From: DASUAS01 sp963809795
GTDB lineage: Bacteria > Actinomycetota > Acidimicrobiia > IMCC26256 > DASPTH01
Assembly: GCA_963809795.1 (NCBI GenBank)
Contig: CAWELN010000014.1
Coordinates: forward strand, 186,001-250,000
Length of the DNA: 64,000 bases
Direction of reading: 5' to 3'
The notes beneath the pieces were generated by a model, which was not told the DNA's origin, searched no databases, and worked only from the letters and a program-made list of their open reading frames with translations. Each line of letters starts with the position of its first letter. Position 1 is the stretch's first letter. Below, piece by piece: positions 33,674-42,531 of this stretch. The position numbers and the translations under genes were made by a program.

Positions 33674-34532
33674 TCACCGGGTGTACCCGATTCGGCGGAG
33701 CTGCAACATCCCGCCGCCGATGGCAGCCAGACCGAGGCCGGCGATCCCCGAGGCCAGGGTGTCACCACCGGTGAAGGGCAGCGAGCCGCCGGTCAGCAGG
33801 CCGCCGACCGTGGCCGCGGGCACGATCGCGGCGTCCACGACCGTTCCGGCCACGCCGGTGCCGGCGCCGCCGGGAGTACCACCACCGGACGACGGTGCGT
33901 CGGAGCACTCGGCGGTGGTACCGGAGCCGAGGACGCCGGCGCCGTTGCCGCACAGGCCGCAGCCTGGACGTCGGGCCGACGCCGAGGATGCCGCCACCGG
34001 AGCCGACCACCGACTGCGAGGCGTCACACTTCGAGGTCGTCCCGGTGCCGAGCACGCCGACGCCCGTGCCGCACACGTCGGCCTGGGCGGTCGGGCTCAC
34101 GTCGAGGAGGCCGGCACCGCGGCCACCGGGCGACGAGCCGCCGTCCTGCGTGCCGGAGCAGGTCGCCCCGGTCCCGCGCCCGAGCACACCCACGCCGTTG
34201 CCGCACACCTGCGCCTGGACGGCCGGGTCCACGGAGACCACCGGCGCAGGTACGGGAAGCGGGGGTACGGCGGGAGTGCCCGACGGGAGCGGGACCGGGA
34301 GCTCCGGTGCCGGGAGTGAGGGGAGGGGCACCGGAAGGGGAGGCGGGGACACCGAGATCGGGATGGGGAACGGGATCGGCACGCCGGTGTCGGCCGCGGC
34401 ACTCCCCGCGCCGGCGACCACGAAGCCGGCGGCCATGGTGAGCGGGATCAGTCCGAGCGCGAACCGGCGCCGCCGGGAACGCCGTGGGGTGGGAGCGGGG
34501 CGTGGTTCGGCTTCGAGCTGAGGCACGGTCAT
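33674..34532 (-). CDS. LPFTG-anchored surface protein with three chaplin-like repeats, frameshifted
   Basis: Reading both frames gives about 285 residues: a signal peptide (FALGLIPLTMAAGFVVAGAGSAAA), a proline-rich stretch, three repeats of the form QAxVCGNGVGVLGxGTxxxC, a Gly/Ala linker, and LPFTG with a membrane segment and RR at the end, the classical sortase signal. The repeats resemble the chaplin core (VCGN...V...C), whose two cysteines pair. The frame changes within repeat 3 (about 33955-33972): net +1, although two missing bases would give the better QAAVCGNG match. No sortase gene lies in the window. ATG at 34532 follows GGAAGG. Confidence 0.8.
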
Positions 34533-34712
34533 GCCTTCCTGTCGCGGTCCACCCTTCGGTGGGTCCGAGTGCGGTCCGAGCGCTCGACCCCGCCAACGCC
34601 CTCGCCCCGCCCGGGGATACGGGTTCGGCGGCAAAATCTCACGGAGTGCGTCAGGATGAACGCGTGACGTGACGGAGCCGGCCTGGTGTGACGCGGAGGA
34701 GGCGGAGCGGTC

Positions 34713-36710
34713 CTAGTTGAGGCCGTCGCGCAGCACCGCGACGATGACCCGCATCGCCAGCACCGTCGCGCAGAAGAGCCCGAAGTACCCGAGGACGCGG
34801 AAGAGCGTGGTGCGGTCGGAGAACGCCGGGCCGCCGTCGATCGCGATGAGGCCGACCGACACGAGGCCGATGGCGCCGGACAGGAACGCGAGGACCAGGC
34901 GGTTGACGAGTCGCGCGACGACACGCTCGTCGTGCTCGTCGGAGAAGTGCGTGACCCGGACCCGGAGGCCGTCGCGCTCCAGGTTGCTGAACGCGCGGTC
35001 GACGTGGCGCGGCAGCCGCCGGAGCATCGGCACGGTGCGCAGCAGCTCGTCGCGCAGCGCCTGCTGCACCGAGTTGGGATTGATGAGGCTGCGGACCCAC
35101 TTGGCCGCGATGCTCTCGGCCGCGTCGATCACCGAGTACCCGGGCGCGATGGTGGTGAGCGTGCCCTCGAGCACGATGAGCGCGCGGAAGAACGTGCTCC
35201 ACTCCGCCGGCATGGTGATGCCGTAGTCGAACATCAACCGCAGCATCGCGTTGAACATCGCCGCGTCGGGCTGCGTGCCGGGCGCGAGGTGTTGGGCCAT
35301 GAACCGCGCCAGCGCGCGTTCGAAGTCGTTGACGTCGACACCGCGGCGCAGGCTCGCGACCTGCAACACCGCCTGCACGACGGCGTCGGCGTCGCGCCGA
35401 CTCACCCCGGCCATGAGGTCACGCAACGCGGCTTGCTGCACCGGGTCGAGCCGGCCGACCGCGCCGAAGTCGATGAGCGCCAGGCGCCCGTCGGCCAGGA
35501 GCATCACGTTGCCGGGATGCGGATCGGCGTGGAACACACCCTCCTGCAGCATCTGCTCGAGGAAGGCCTGGAGCAGCGAGTCAGCGAGCTTCACGCGGTC
35601 GGCGATGCGGGCCGCGCCCCAGTCGACCTCGCGCACGCTGGTGCCGTCGAGCCACTCCATCACGAGCACGCGCGAAGTGCTGAGCTCCTCGTAGACGTAC
35701 GGGACCCGGATGCGCGCGTCGGCGGGCATCGTGGACGCGACGGAGTGCGCGTTGCGCGCCTCGATCCGGTAGTCGAGCTCCTCGCGCAAGCGGGCCGAGA
35801 ACTCGTCGACCAGGTCGTCGACCCGGTACTCGCGCCCCCATGTGGTGCGCGACTCGACGACGTGGCCGAGCTCCTCGAGCACCGAGAGATCGACGCGCAC
35901 CGACTCGTCGATCCCCGGCCGTTGCACCTTCACCACCACGGGCGAACCGTCGGGCAGTTGTGCGCGGTACACCTGGCCGATGGAGGCGGCGGCGAGGGGG
36001 TGCCAGTCGAAGCCCGGGAACACGTCGGGCACCGGCGTGTCCAGCTCCTCCTCGAGCACCTCGGCGATGGCGTCGCGCGGCGCGGGGCGCACGTGGTCCT
36101 GGAGAAGCCCGAGCTCGGCCGCGGCTTGCGGCGAGATGAGGTCGGTGCGGGTCGACAGCACCTGCCCGAGCTTCACGAACATCCCGCCGCACTCCTCCAG
36201 CGCCAACCGCAGGCGCCGGACCGGCGGGCGGGCGCCGGCGGCCTCGACATCCTCCTTGCGCCCGAGCCCGAGCGACGGCCCCAGCCCGTTGCGCACCGCG
36301 ATGCGGGTGATCTCCGCGTACCGCTGGACCCGGCGCCCGCGCCGGCGGACCGAGCGGACGGGGTGCGGCACCGACTGGAGGCCGGTCTGGGCCCGGACCA
36401 GCACCCCGGGACGGGCCAGGAACTCCAGCCACACCGCGGCCGCCATCGCGCCGAGCAAGGAGAAGAGGAAGAGGTTGCGGCCGAAGCCGTCCGACGCGGG
36501 ATGGGCGTCGGCCGCGATCCACAGCGCCACGACCACGCCGATGACCCAACCCGCGGTCCCGGAGACGAGGGTCGCCGCGAACGAGCGGCGCACGCCGAGC
36601 ACGCGCCCGATGAGCGCGCTGGCAACGAGCGCGAACACGAACGCGGGCACGAGCAACCAGAGCTCGTCGCCCAGACGTTCGAAGACGGAGGCGGCGAGCG
36701 TGGTGGTCAT
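34713..36710 (-). CDS. ABC1/UbiB (AarF/ADCK) family atypical kinase
   Basis: The 665-residue protein has two N-terminal membrane segments, the family KxGQ motif in MFVKLGQVLSTRTDLI, the Ala-rich loop AAASIGQVYRA, the Lys in VVVKVQRPG, HADPHPGN (catalytic loop) and LIDFGAVG (metal-binding DFG-like), then two C-terminal membrane segments. Members support quinone biosynthesis or lipid homeostasis; in a menaquinone-using organism the exact role is uncertain. ATG at 36710 is chosen over a longer frame because the membrane segments start there; the acyl-CoA ligase stop is 22 bp upstream. Confidence 0.9.
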   Translation of the reverse strand: MTTTLAASVFERLGDELWLLVPAFVFALVASALIGRVLGVRRSFAATLVSGTAGWVIGVVVALWIAADAHPASDGFGRNLFLFSLLGAMAAAVWLEFLARPGVLVRAQTGLQSVPHPVRSVRRRGRRVQRYAEITRIAVRNGLGPSLGLGRKEDVEAAGARPPVRRLRLALEECGGMFVKLGQVLSTRTDLISPQAAAELGLLQDHVRPAPRDAIAEVLEEELDTPVPDVFPGFDWHPLAAASIGQVYRAQLPDGSPVVVKVQRPGIDESVRVDLSVLEELGHVVESRTTWGREYRVDDLVDEFSARLREELDYRIEARNAHSVASTMPADARIRVPYVYEELSTSRVLVMEWLDGTSVREVDWGAARIADRVKLADSLLQAFLEQMLQEGVFHADPHPGNVMLLADGRLALIDFGAVGRLDPVQQAALRDLMAGVSRRDADAVVQAVLQVASLRRGVDVNDFERALARFMAQHLAPGTQPDAAMFNAMLRLMFDYGITMPAEWSTFFRALIVLEGTLTTIAPGYSVIDAAESIAAKWVRSLINPNSVQQALRDELLRTVPMLRRLPRHVDRAFSNLERDGLRVRVTHFSDEHDERVVARLVNRLVLAFLSGAIGLVSVGLIAIDGGPAFSDRTTLFRVLGYFGLFCATVLAMRVIVAVLRDGLN

Positions 36711-36732
36711 GAGCGACGTGCAGCGGTGAGAG

Positions 36733-38377
36733 CTACCGCAGCTCCTCCACCGCGAGCTCGTCGTCGGCGTACCGGGCGCGGAGGACCTTCTTGTCGAACT
36801 TGCCCACGCTCGTCTTGGGCACCTCGTCGATGAACGTCCACCGCTCCGGCAGCTGCCACTTCGCGATGCGCTCGGCGAGGAACTCGCGGAGCTCCTCGGC
36901 GTTCGTCGTGGCCCCCTCGCGCACGACCACGCACGCGAGCGGGCGCTCGTCCCAGCGCGCATCGGGCACCGCGATCACCGCCGCCTCGGCGACCGCCGGA
37001 TGCGCCATCAGATGGCCTTCGAGCTCCACCGACGAGATCCACTCCCCACCCGACTTGATGACGTCCTTCGAGCGGTCACTGATCTTCAGGTAGCCGTTGG
37101 GTGTGACGCTGGCGATGTCGCCGGTGCGCAACCACCCGTCGTCGAACTTGTCGGGCGCGGGATCGCCGAAATAGGACGCGGTGATCCACGAGCCGCGCGC
37201 CTCGATCTCGCCGACCGCCTCGCCGTCCCACGGCAGCACCTCACCGTCGTCGCCGACGATGCGGAGCTCCACACCGGGCAGCGCGCCGTCCGGTGAGGGA
37301 CCGCCAGTCCATCTCCTCGGGCGTGCCGGGCTCGACGCCCCGGGGCGGGATCGACACCGCGGCCACCGGGCTGGTCTCGGTCATCCCCCAGGCCTGCAGC
37401 ATGCGGATGCCGAAGCGCTCCTGGAATGCCTCCATCAGGGCGCGCGGGACGGCGGCCCCGCCGCACATGATCCGTTGCAGGGACGAGAAGTCGACGTCGT
37501 GGCTCTCCGAGTAGCGGAGGAGGTCGGACCAGATGGTGGGCACCGCGCACGTGGTGGTGGGACGCTCGGTGGCGATGAACGTGGCGAGCGGCTCGGCTTG
37601 CAGGTAGCGCCCCGGCATCAGCACATCGGCGCCGGCCATCCACGCCGCGTACGGCGCGCCCCACGCGTTGGCGTGGAACATCGGGACGATCGGCAGCACG
37701 CGGTCGTTCCACGTGTACGGCACCCCGGTGCCGGTCTGGATGCCGATGGTGTGCATGAACGTCGACCGGTGCGAGTAGACGACGCCCTTCGGGTTCCCGG
37801 TGGTCCCGCTCGTGTAGCACATCGCGGCGGCCGCGCGCTCTTCGACCTCCGGGTACTCGAGGCCGTCGACGTCGGCGCGGTCGAGGACCTCCTCGTAGCG
37901 GAGGAACTCGGCGCCGGGAGCGGCGGCCTCGAGCTCGCCGTAGTCGCCGTCGCCGACGACGACGTAGCGCTCGACCGTCTTCAGGTCGGCGGCCACGCGC
38001 GCGAGCACGGGCACCAGGTTGTCGTCGACCAGCACGAGCCGGTCGCCGGCGTGGTTCACGATGTAGGTGAGCTGTTCGGCGAACAACCGGATGTTGAGGG
38101 TGTGCAGCACCGCGCCGATCAGCGGCACCGCGAAGTACGCCTCGAGGTGCTGCTGGGTGTTCCACATGAAGGTGCCGACGCGGTCGCCCGACTCGATGTC
38201 GAGCTCGCCGAGCGCCGCCGCGAGGCGGTCGACACGAGCGCTGACGTCGGCGAACGAGGCGTGCCGGCTGGCGGCGCCCTCGAAGGTGACCACCTCGCTC
38301 TCGCCGTGGAGCGCGCGTCCGTGACGGAAGATCATGCCGACGTTGAGCGGGAGGTCCTGCATCGTCGACTGCATCAT
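36733..38377 (-). CDS. fatty-acyl/medium-chain CoA ligase (AMP-forming), frameshifted
   Basis: The joined frames give about 548 residues: the AMP-binding signature CYTSGTTGNPKGV, GGAAVPRALMEAF, the LQAWGMTETSPVA motif, then after the frame change LPGVELRIV, DGWLRTGDIA, SDRSKDVIKSGGEWIS and the C-terminal catalytic Lys in TSVGKFDKK. It activates a carboxylic acid as acyl-AMP and transfers it to CoA. The extra base is at about 37284-37292; removing it joins DWRSLTG to the conserved ALPGVELRI. The start may be any of three ATGs at 38377, 38374 or 38362. Upstream GGGGAG lies about 10-13 nt away. Confidence 0.87.
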
Positions 38378-38441
38378 CGTGCCGTTCTCCCCGTCGCGCG
38401 CCGTGACCGACCGGAGCGTACTCGGACGCCTCCGGCCGGCC

Positions 38442-38567
38442 CGGCGCTCAACCCGTAGCGGCGCTCAACCCCCGTAGTTCATGCGGGTGTCCTCCATCAC
38501 CATTGGTCGGACACCCGCAGCCGGACGCGGCGCTCAACCCCCGTAGTTCATGCGGGTGTCCTCCATC
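38442..38567. repeat. tandem copies of the flavin-reductase gene end
   Basis: A 41-bp sequence containing the last codons and TGA of the flavin reductase gene (38527-38567) is repeated exactly at 38458-38498, offset 69 bp, with a further partial copy at about 38442-38458. Only the copy at 38527-38567 is coding. Confidence 0.95.
38483..38518 (-). terminator. 10-bp inverted repeat built from the duplicated gene end
   Basis: GCGGGTGTCC (38483-38492) pairs perfectly with GGACACCCGC (38509-38518) across a 16-nt loop, downstream of the flavin reductase on its own strand. One arm comes from the non-coding duplicate of the gene end. It may act as a terminator for the reductase message; no T-run follows. 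Confidence 0.4.
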
Positions 38568-39076
38568 CGGAGGACGGGGGTGTCCTCGTCGAGCTGGAAC
38601 GCGCAGTCGACGATCTCGCCGAGGAACAACGTGTGCCCGCCGAGCTCGACCGTCTGCCGGACCTCACAGTCGAGGTACGCGACCGCCTGATCGAGGATCG
38701 GGGCGCCGGTGGCGCCGTCATGGAAGGGAAAGTCGTTGAGCGTGCCCGCCTCGAGGTCGACCTCGACCGGCTTCGTGAACTTGCGCACGATCGCCCGGTC
38801 CTCCTGGGCGACGAGGTTCACGGAGAAGACACCGCCGTCGGCCACCAGCTCGTGCGTGAACGCCTCCACTTCCACGCTCACACCCACGAGCTTCGGGTCG
38901 AACGAGAGCTGCGTGACCCAGTTGATGGTCATGCCGTTGCGACGCTCGCCCGCCCTCGAGCCGAGGACGTAGAGCCCGCTCGGCATCTTCCAGAGCACGC
39001 GGCGGCGCAGCTTGTCGTACTCCTCCGGGTCGCGACCGGCGGGCACGGGTCCGACGATTCCCTGCTGTGTGGGCAT
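38534..39076 (-). CDS. flavin reductase family protein (FMN-binding split barrel)
   Basis: The 180-residue protein has the flavin-reductase-like core: KMPSGLYVLGSRAGERRNGMTINWVTQLSFDPKLVGVSVE, then AHELVADGGVFSVNLV-type strands and GHTLFLGEIVDCAF. Such proteins supply reduced flavin to a partner oxygenase or act directly on small substrates. The ATG follows TAGCCT (39088-39083) by 6 nt, giving it its own leaderless promoter, so it is probably separate from the upstream enoyl-CoA hydratase operon although it lies close to it. Confidence 0.87.
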   Translation of the reverse strand: MPTQQGIVGPVPAGRDPEEYDKLRRRVLWKMPSGLYVLGSRAGERRNGMTINWVTQLSFDPKLVGVSVEVEAFTHELVADGGVFSVNLVAQEDRAIVRKFTKPVEVDLEAGTLNDFPFHDGATGAPILDQAVAYLDCEVRQTVELGGHTLFLGEIVDCAFQLDEDTPVLRMEDTRMNYGG

Positions 39077-39109
39077 CCGCCGAGGCTAGGCGGCGCCCAC
39101 TCGGCGACG

Positions 39110-39826
39110 TCAGGTCGACGCGCGCAGCGTCGCCGCGAGGTCGGCCTCGCGCGCCAGGCCCACGGGGAGCGGGAGGTCGAGCGCCGCCCACACCGCCGCC
39201 TTGGCCGCTCGCACCGCCGCGGGCGGACGCGCCGCGAGATGGTCGGCGAGCGCGTCGGTGTGGGCACGCAGTTCGGCACCCGGCACCACCTCGTCGACGA
39301 ACCCGCGTGCAAGCGCGGCGGATGCCGGCACCCGCTCCCCGGTGATCACGGCCGCGAGTGCCGCGCTCGTCCCCACCACGCGCGGCAGCGTCTGGCTCGC
39401 GCCGCCCGCCGGGAGCATGCCGACCCGCGCCTCGGGCAGCGCCACGACGCAGTCGTCGGCCGCGATGCGGACGTCGCACTGGAGTGCGAGCTCGAACCCG
39501 AACCCGACCGCGTTGCCCTGCATCGACGCGATCATGGGCACCGGCACGGCGCGCAGGAGCCCCCACACGTCGCGCGCCCAGCGCGCGTCGCGCATGGCGA
39601 ACAATGACGGCGCAGTGCCGAACTCTGCGAGGTCGGCACCGGCCGAGAAGTGGTCGCCCGTCGCTCGGAACACCACCACCCGAACCGCGGGATCGGCCAG
39701 GACGGCCGTGAGCACCTCGCACAACGCGTCGCGGGTCGCGACGTCGTAGATGTTGATCGGCGGGTGGTCGAACACGATCTCGGTGATCGAGCCGCGCCGC
39801 GCCACGAGAAGCCGGTCCTCACTCAC
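39110..39826 (-). CDS. enoyl-CoA hydratase/isomerase family protein
   Basis: The 238-residue crotonase-fold protein has the oxyanion-hole strand FSAGADLAEF (the GAD substrate motif) and the second oxyanion segment MQGNAVGFGFELALQCDVRIAA, then VGMLPAGGASQTLPRVVG. In hydratases two Glu residues add water to the double bond; here the second position is in ALPEARVGML, with a Glu present. The GTG at 39826 overlaps the CoA-transferase stop by 8 nt; the open frame beyond it is non-coding for this protein. It ends the aldo-keto reductase to hydratase operon. Confidence 0.88.
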   Translation of the reverse strand: MSEDRLLVARRGSITEIVFDHPPINIYDVATRDALCEVLTAVLADPAVRVVVFRATGDHFSAGADLAEFGTAPSLFAMRDARWARDVWGLLRAVPVPMIASMQGNAVGFGFELALQCDVRIAADDCVVALPEARVGMLPAGGASQTLPRVVGTSAALAAVITGERVPASAALARGFVDEVVPGAELRAHTDALADHLAARPPAAVRAAKAAVWAALDLPLPVGLAREADLAATLRAST

Positions 39827-40790
39827 CGGACCGCTCCCGTGCCAGCAGGTGTCCCACCGCGCCCTCCAACGAGATGCGAGCGCGGTCGCCCGGCGCACGT
39901 GCCGTGAGCAGCTCGACCGCCACGAGCGCGCCCATCATCCCCGCCACCGGGTCGGCGACCGCCGAGCGACCGAGGCGGGGCGGGTCGTGGCGGGCGGCCC
40001 AGCCACCGCGCGCCTCCGCCGCCGGTCCGTACCCCGGCCGGTCGCCGTCGACGAACGCCGCCACCCGGAGGACGGACAGCGCGGGGAATGCGTCGGTGAG
40101 GGCCTCGACGCCGAGGCCGGCGTTGCCGAGCACACGCGGCGGATGGCCGTCCACCAGGAGGTCGGCGTCGACGAGCGCGCCGCGCAGGCGGTCGCGGTCG
40201 GGACCCCGCCCGAGATCCACCGCGATCCGTTCCTGGCCCCGTGCCAGTCGCTCGCGGAGCGGGAAGGGATCGGGACGCTGCGGGTCCTCCGCCCGCACCA
40301 CGATCGCACCGAGGTCGGCGAGCATCCGCCCGACGAGCGGCGTCGCCCACGCGGTGCCGAGCACCACGACGTGGGCGCCGGTCAGCGAGGTGCCGCTGAC
40401 CTCGGGGACGGAGTCGGCGGGCGCCGGCGTCGTCCGCACCGCGGCGGCGGGCAGCAACCACGCGGCGGCTTCCGCGTCGACCGCGTCAGAGGTGAGCCCG
40501 GTGAGGTCCGGCAGCGCCCCGTCCGCGCCCGGGATCGGCGCGCCGATCGTCAACGCCATGTCGGTGAACGCCGACCACGCGGTCGGCGGGCCGGGGTGGA
40601 CCCAGCCGTCCGCAGTGCGGAGCAACGGTGCCGGTCCGGGCCACCCCTCGCCCCGGCGGCTGCGCTCCCACAGGTCGGCACCCGGCCGAGCCTCGGGCGG
40701 AAGCGGTCGGCCGAGCCGGTCGGCGAGCGCCTCGACCACGCGTAGGGCGGTGGCGACGCCGGAACTCGCGGTGCACCCGGCCGCGGTCAC
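39819..40790 (-). CDS. CoA-transferase family III-related protein, atypical
   Basis: The 323-residue protein belongs to the CaiB/BaiF group but looks rearranged. The first 90 residues (MTAAGCTASSGVATALRVVEALADRLG, LLRTADGWVHPGPP) resemble the later part of these enzymes, and the usual first part (VVVLGTAWATPLVGRMLADLGAIVVRAEDP, GRGPDRDRLRGALVDADLLVDGHPPRVLG) comes after. The aspartate expected near FDLIAQAMSG is not evident. It may be a catalytically altered or half-domain partner of a larger transferase. The GTG overlaps the hydratase stop as GTGA. Confidence 0.75.
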   Translation of the reverse strand: MTAAGCTASSGVATALRVVEALADRLGRPLPPEARPGADLWERSRRGEGWPGPAPLLRTADGWVHPGPPTAWSAFTDMALTIGAPIPGADGALPDLTGLTSDAVDAEAAAWLLPAAAVRTTPAPADSVPEVSGTSLTGAHVVVLGTAWATPLVGRMLADLGAIVVRAEDPQRPDPFPLRERLARGQERIAVDLGRGPDRDRLRGALVDADLLVDGHPPRVLGNAGLGVEALTDAFPALSVLRVAAFVDGDRPGYGPAAEARGGWAARHDPPRLGRSAVADPVAGMMGALVAVELLTARAPGDRARISLEGAVGHLLARERSGE

Positions 40791-41501
40791 GAGCCCGTGA
40801 ACCGGGGCGGCCGCTTCTCGAAGAACGCGGCGATGCCCTCGGCGCGGTCGGTCGTGGTCGAGATGAGCAGGTTGAGGTCGGACTCGAGGCGCAGCGCGTC
40901 GGCGAGCGTGAGGTCGCGCCCGCGTTGCACCGCGTCGCGAGCGGCGGCCTGCGCGCGCGGCGCGCCGGCGGCGAGCGTCCCGGCGAGGGTCTCGGCGTGC
41001 GCGATCGGGTCGTCGCTCAGCACCGCCAGCCCGCTGCGCTCCAGCGCCACTGCGTCGACCGCGTCACCGACCACGAGCATCCGCAGCGCCAGGGCCACAC
41101 CCCCCGCGCGTGAGCCGTTGCGTCCCGCCCCAGCACGGCAGCTCACCCGCACCGACTTCGGGGAACGCCATCGACGCGTCGGGTCCCATGACACGCAGGT
41201 CGGCCGCGAGGAGCAGCTCGGCACCGGCGCCCACCGCCGGACCGTTCCACACCGCGACCGTCGGCGCGGGGAAGGCGGCCAGCAACGACGCCGGGTCGCG
41301 CAGGCCGGTGGGGGTCGGGACCCGCGGCTCCTGGGCCCCGACGCCGTCCGGCGCGCGCAGGAGCAGCGCGCGCGGCGGATCGTCGGTGAGGTCGTCGAGC
41401 GCCGCGAGCAGCCGGGCGCAGGGCGCACCACCGACGTCGGCGAGCGGTCCGGGCGCGAGGTCGATCGCGGCGACGCCGGTGATGTGCCGCCTCCGGCTCA
41501 G
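40787..41501 (-). CDS. enoyl-CoA hydratase/isomerase family protein, frameshifted, apparent CTG start
   Basis: Joining two frames gives about 237 residues of the crotonase fold: VAVWNGPAVGAGAELLLAADLRVM (oxyanion segment), MAFPEVGAGELPCWGGTQRL (Glu of the hydratase site), then AGGVALALRMLVVGDAVDA and an end FFEKRPPRFTGS typical of the family. The extra base is in the run of six C (plus strand 41100-41105). No ATG, GTG or TTG fits the N-terminus; a CTG at 41501 overlaps the aldo-keto reductase stop as CTGA and gives a plausible MSRRRHITGVAAIDL-like start. It sits inside the overlapped operon 42433 to 39110. Confidence 0.8.
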
Positions 41502-42433
41502 CCGCCGACGCGCGCCAGGGCGTCGACCTCGGCGCGCTCCCCCGGCGTCAGGTCCCAGGCCGTCGTGGCGGCGGCGTTGGCGCGCACCTGCTCGGGCGAG
41601 GTGGCGCCCGCGATCACGCTGCCGACGTTGGGCACCCCGGCCAGCCACGACAGCGCGAGCTCGGGCAGCGTGTGACCGTGGGCGACCGCGTACTCCTCGA
41701 GCCGCTCGACGACATCGAGCTTCTCGTCGCTGGCGAACTGGTCGGCCATCGGGCCCCACGCGGCGAGGCGCGATCCCTCCGGGTGGCTCTGACCCTTCCG
41801 ATACTTGCCGGTGAGCACGCCGCTGGCCAGCGGGAAGTACGGCATCAACATGACGTCGAGGCGCTCGCACACGGGGAGGACGTCGTCCTCGACCGCGCGG
41901 TTGAGGAGGCTGAAGTCGTTCTGTGCGTTCACGAAGCGCGGAACGCCGAGCTCGTCGGCGACCCTCTCGGCCTCCTCGAGCTGCGCGCCGGAGAAGTTGG
42001 AGCAGCCGATCTCCCGCACCTTGCCCGCGGCGACGAGCTTGGCGAACGCCGACAAGGTCTCGCCGATGGGCGTCATCGGGTCGGGCTGGTGCAGCAGGTA
42101 GAGGTCGATGTAGTCGGTGCCGAGGCGGGCGAGGCTCTCGTCGCAGACGCGCGTGACGCGCGCTTCGCTGGCGGCGGGCTCACCCTCGGGCACACCCATC
42201 CCGACCTTGGTGGTGATGATGGCGTCGCCGCGGCGGCTGCCGAGGGCCCGGCCGAGGAACTCCTCCGAGCGTCCCTTCCCGTAGATGTCGGCGGTGTCGA
42301 AGTGGTTGACGCCGGCGTCGAGCGCGGCGTCGACGACGTCCTTCGACGCCGCTTCGTCGATGCGCATCCCGAAGTTGTTGCACCCGAGGCCGGCGACCGA
42401 CACCTCGAGACTGCCCACGCTGCGGAAATCCAT
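41498..42433 (-). CDS. aldo/keto reductase
   Basis: The 311-residue TIM-barrel enzyme has the catalytic Asp-Tyr-Lys-His set in FDTADIYGKGRSEEFLG (Asp, Tyr), AIITTKVGMG (Lys) and LYLLHQPDP (His), then EIGCSNFSGAQL and the NADPH-binding C-terminal SVIAGATSPEQVRANAAA. It reduces a carbonyl with NADPH. ATG at 42433 is preferred over the longer frame because GAGGTGG lies about 8 nt ahead. It is first in the operon of overlapping genes that ends in the enoyl-CoA hydratase at 39110, and is divergent from the MFS gene. Confidence 0.9.
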   Translation of the reverse strand: MDFRSVGSLEVSVAGLGCNNFGMRIDEAASKDVVDAALDAGVNHFDTADIYGKGRSEEFLGRALGSRRGDAIITTKVGMGVPEGEPAASEARVTRVCDESLARLGTDYIDLYLLHQPDPMTPIGETLSAFAKLVAAGKVREIGCSNFSGAQLEEAERVADELGVPRFVNAQNDFSLLNRAVEDDVLPVCERLDVMLMPYFPLASGVLTGKYRKGQSHPEGSRLAAWGPMADQFASDEKLDVVERLEEYAVAHGHTLPELALSWLAGVPNVGSVIAGATSPEQVRANAAATTAWDLTPGERAEVDALARVGG

Positions 42434-42517
42434 CGCATCCACCTCTGTCGTGTCGTCGTGCGGGGAGCCCACGCTACCGCCGATCCCCGAGCCGGCCCCG
42501 GGTGACGGACCGACAGG

Positions 42518-42523
42518 TACCGT
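42518..42523 (+). promoter_or_regulatory. -10 box of a probable leaderless promoter (MFS exporter)
   Basis: TACCGT lies 8 nt before GTG 42532, which is an in-frame start inside a longer open frame. This spacing is the reason the shorter protein is preferred. Confidence 0.5.
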
Positions 42524-42531
42524 CGGCGACG

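Noticed and set aside
36733..38377. Calling the acyl-CoA ligase menE
   Set aside because: It lies outside the men cluster and its opening and motifs resemble fatty-acyl-CoA ligases (MQSTMQDLPLN-type start).
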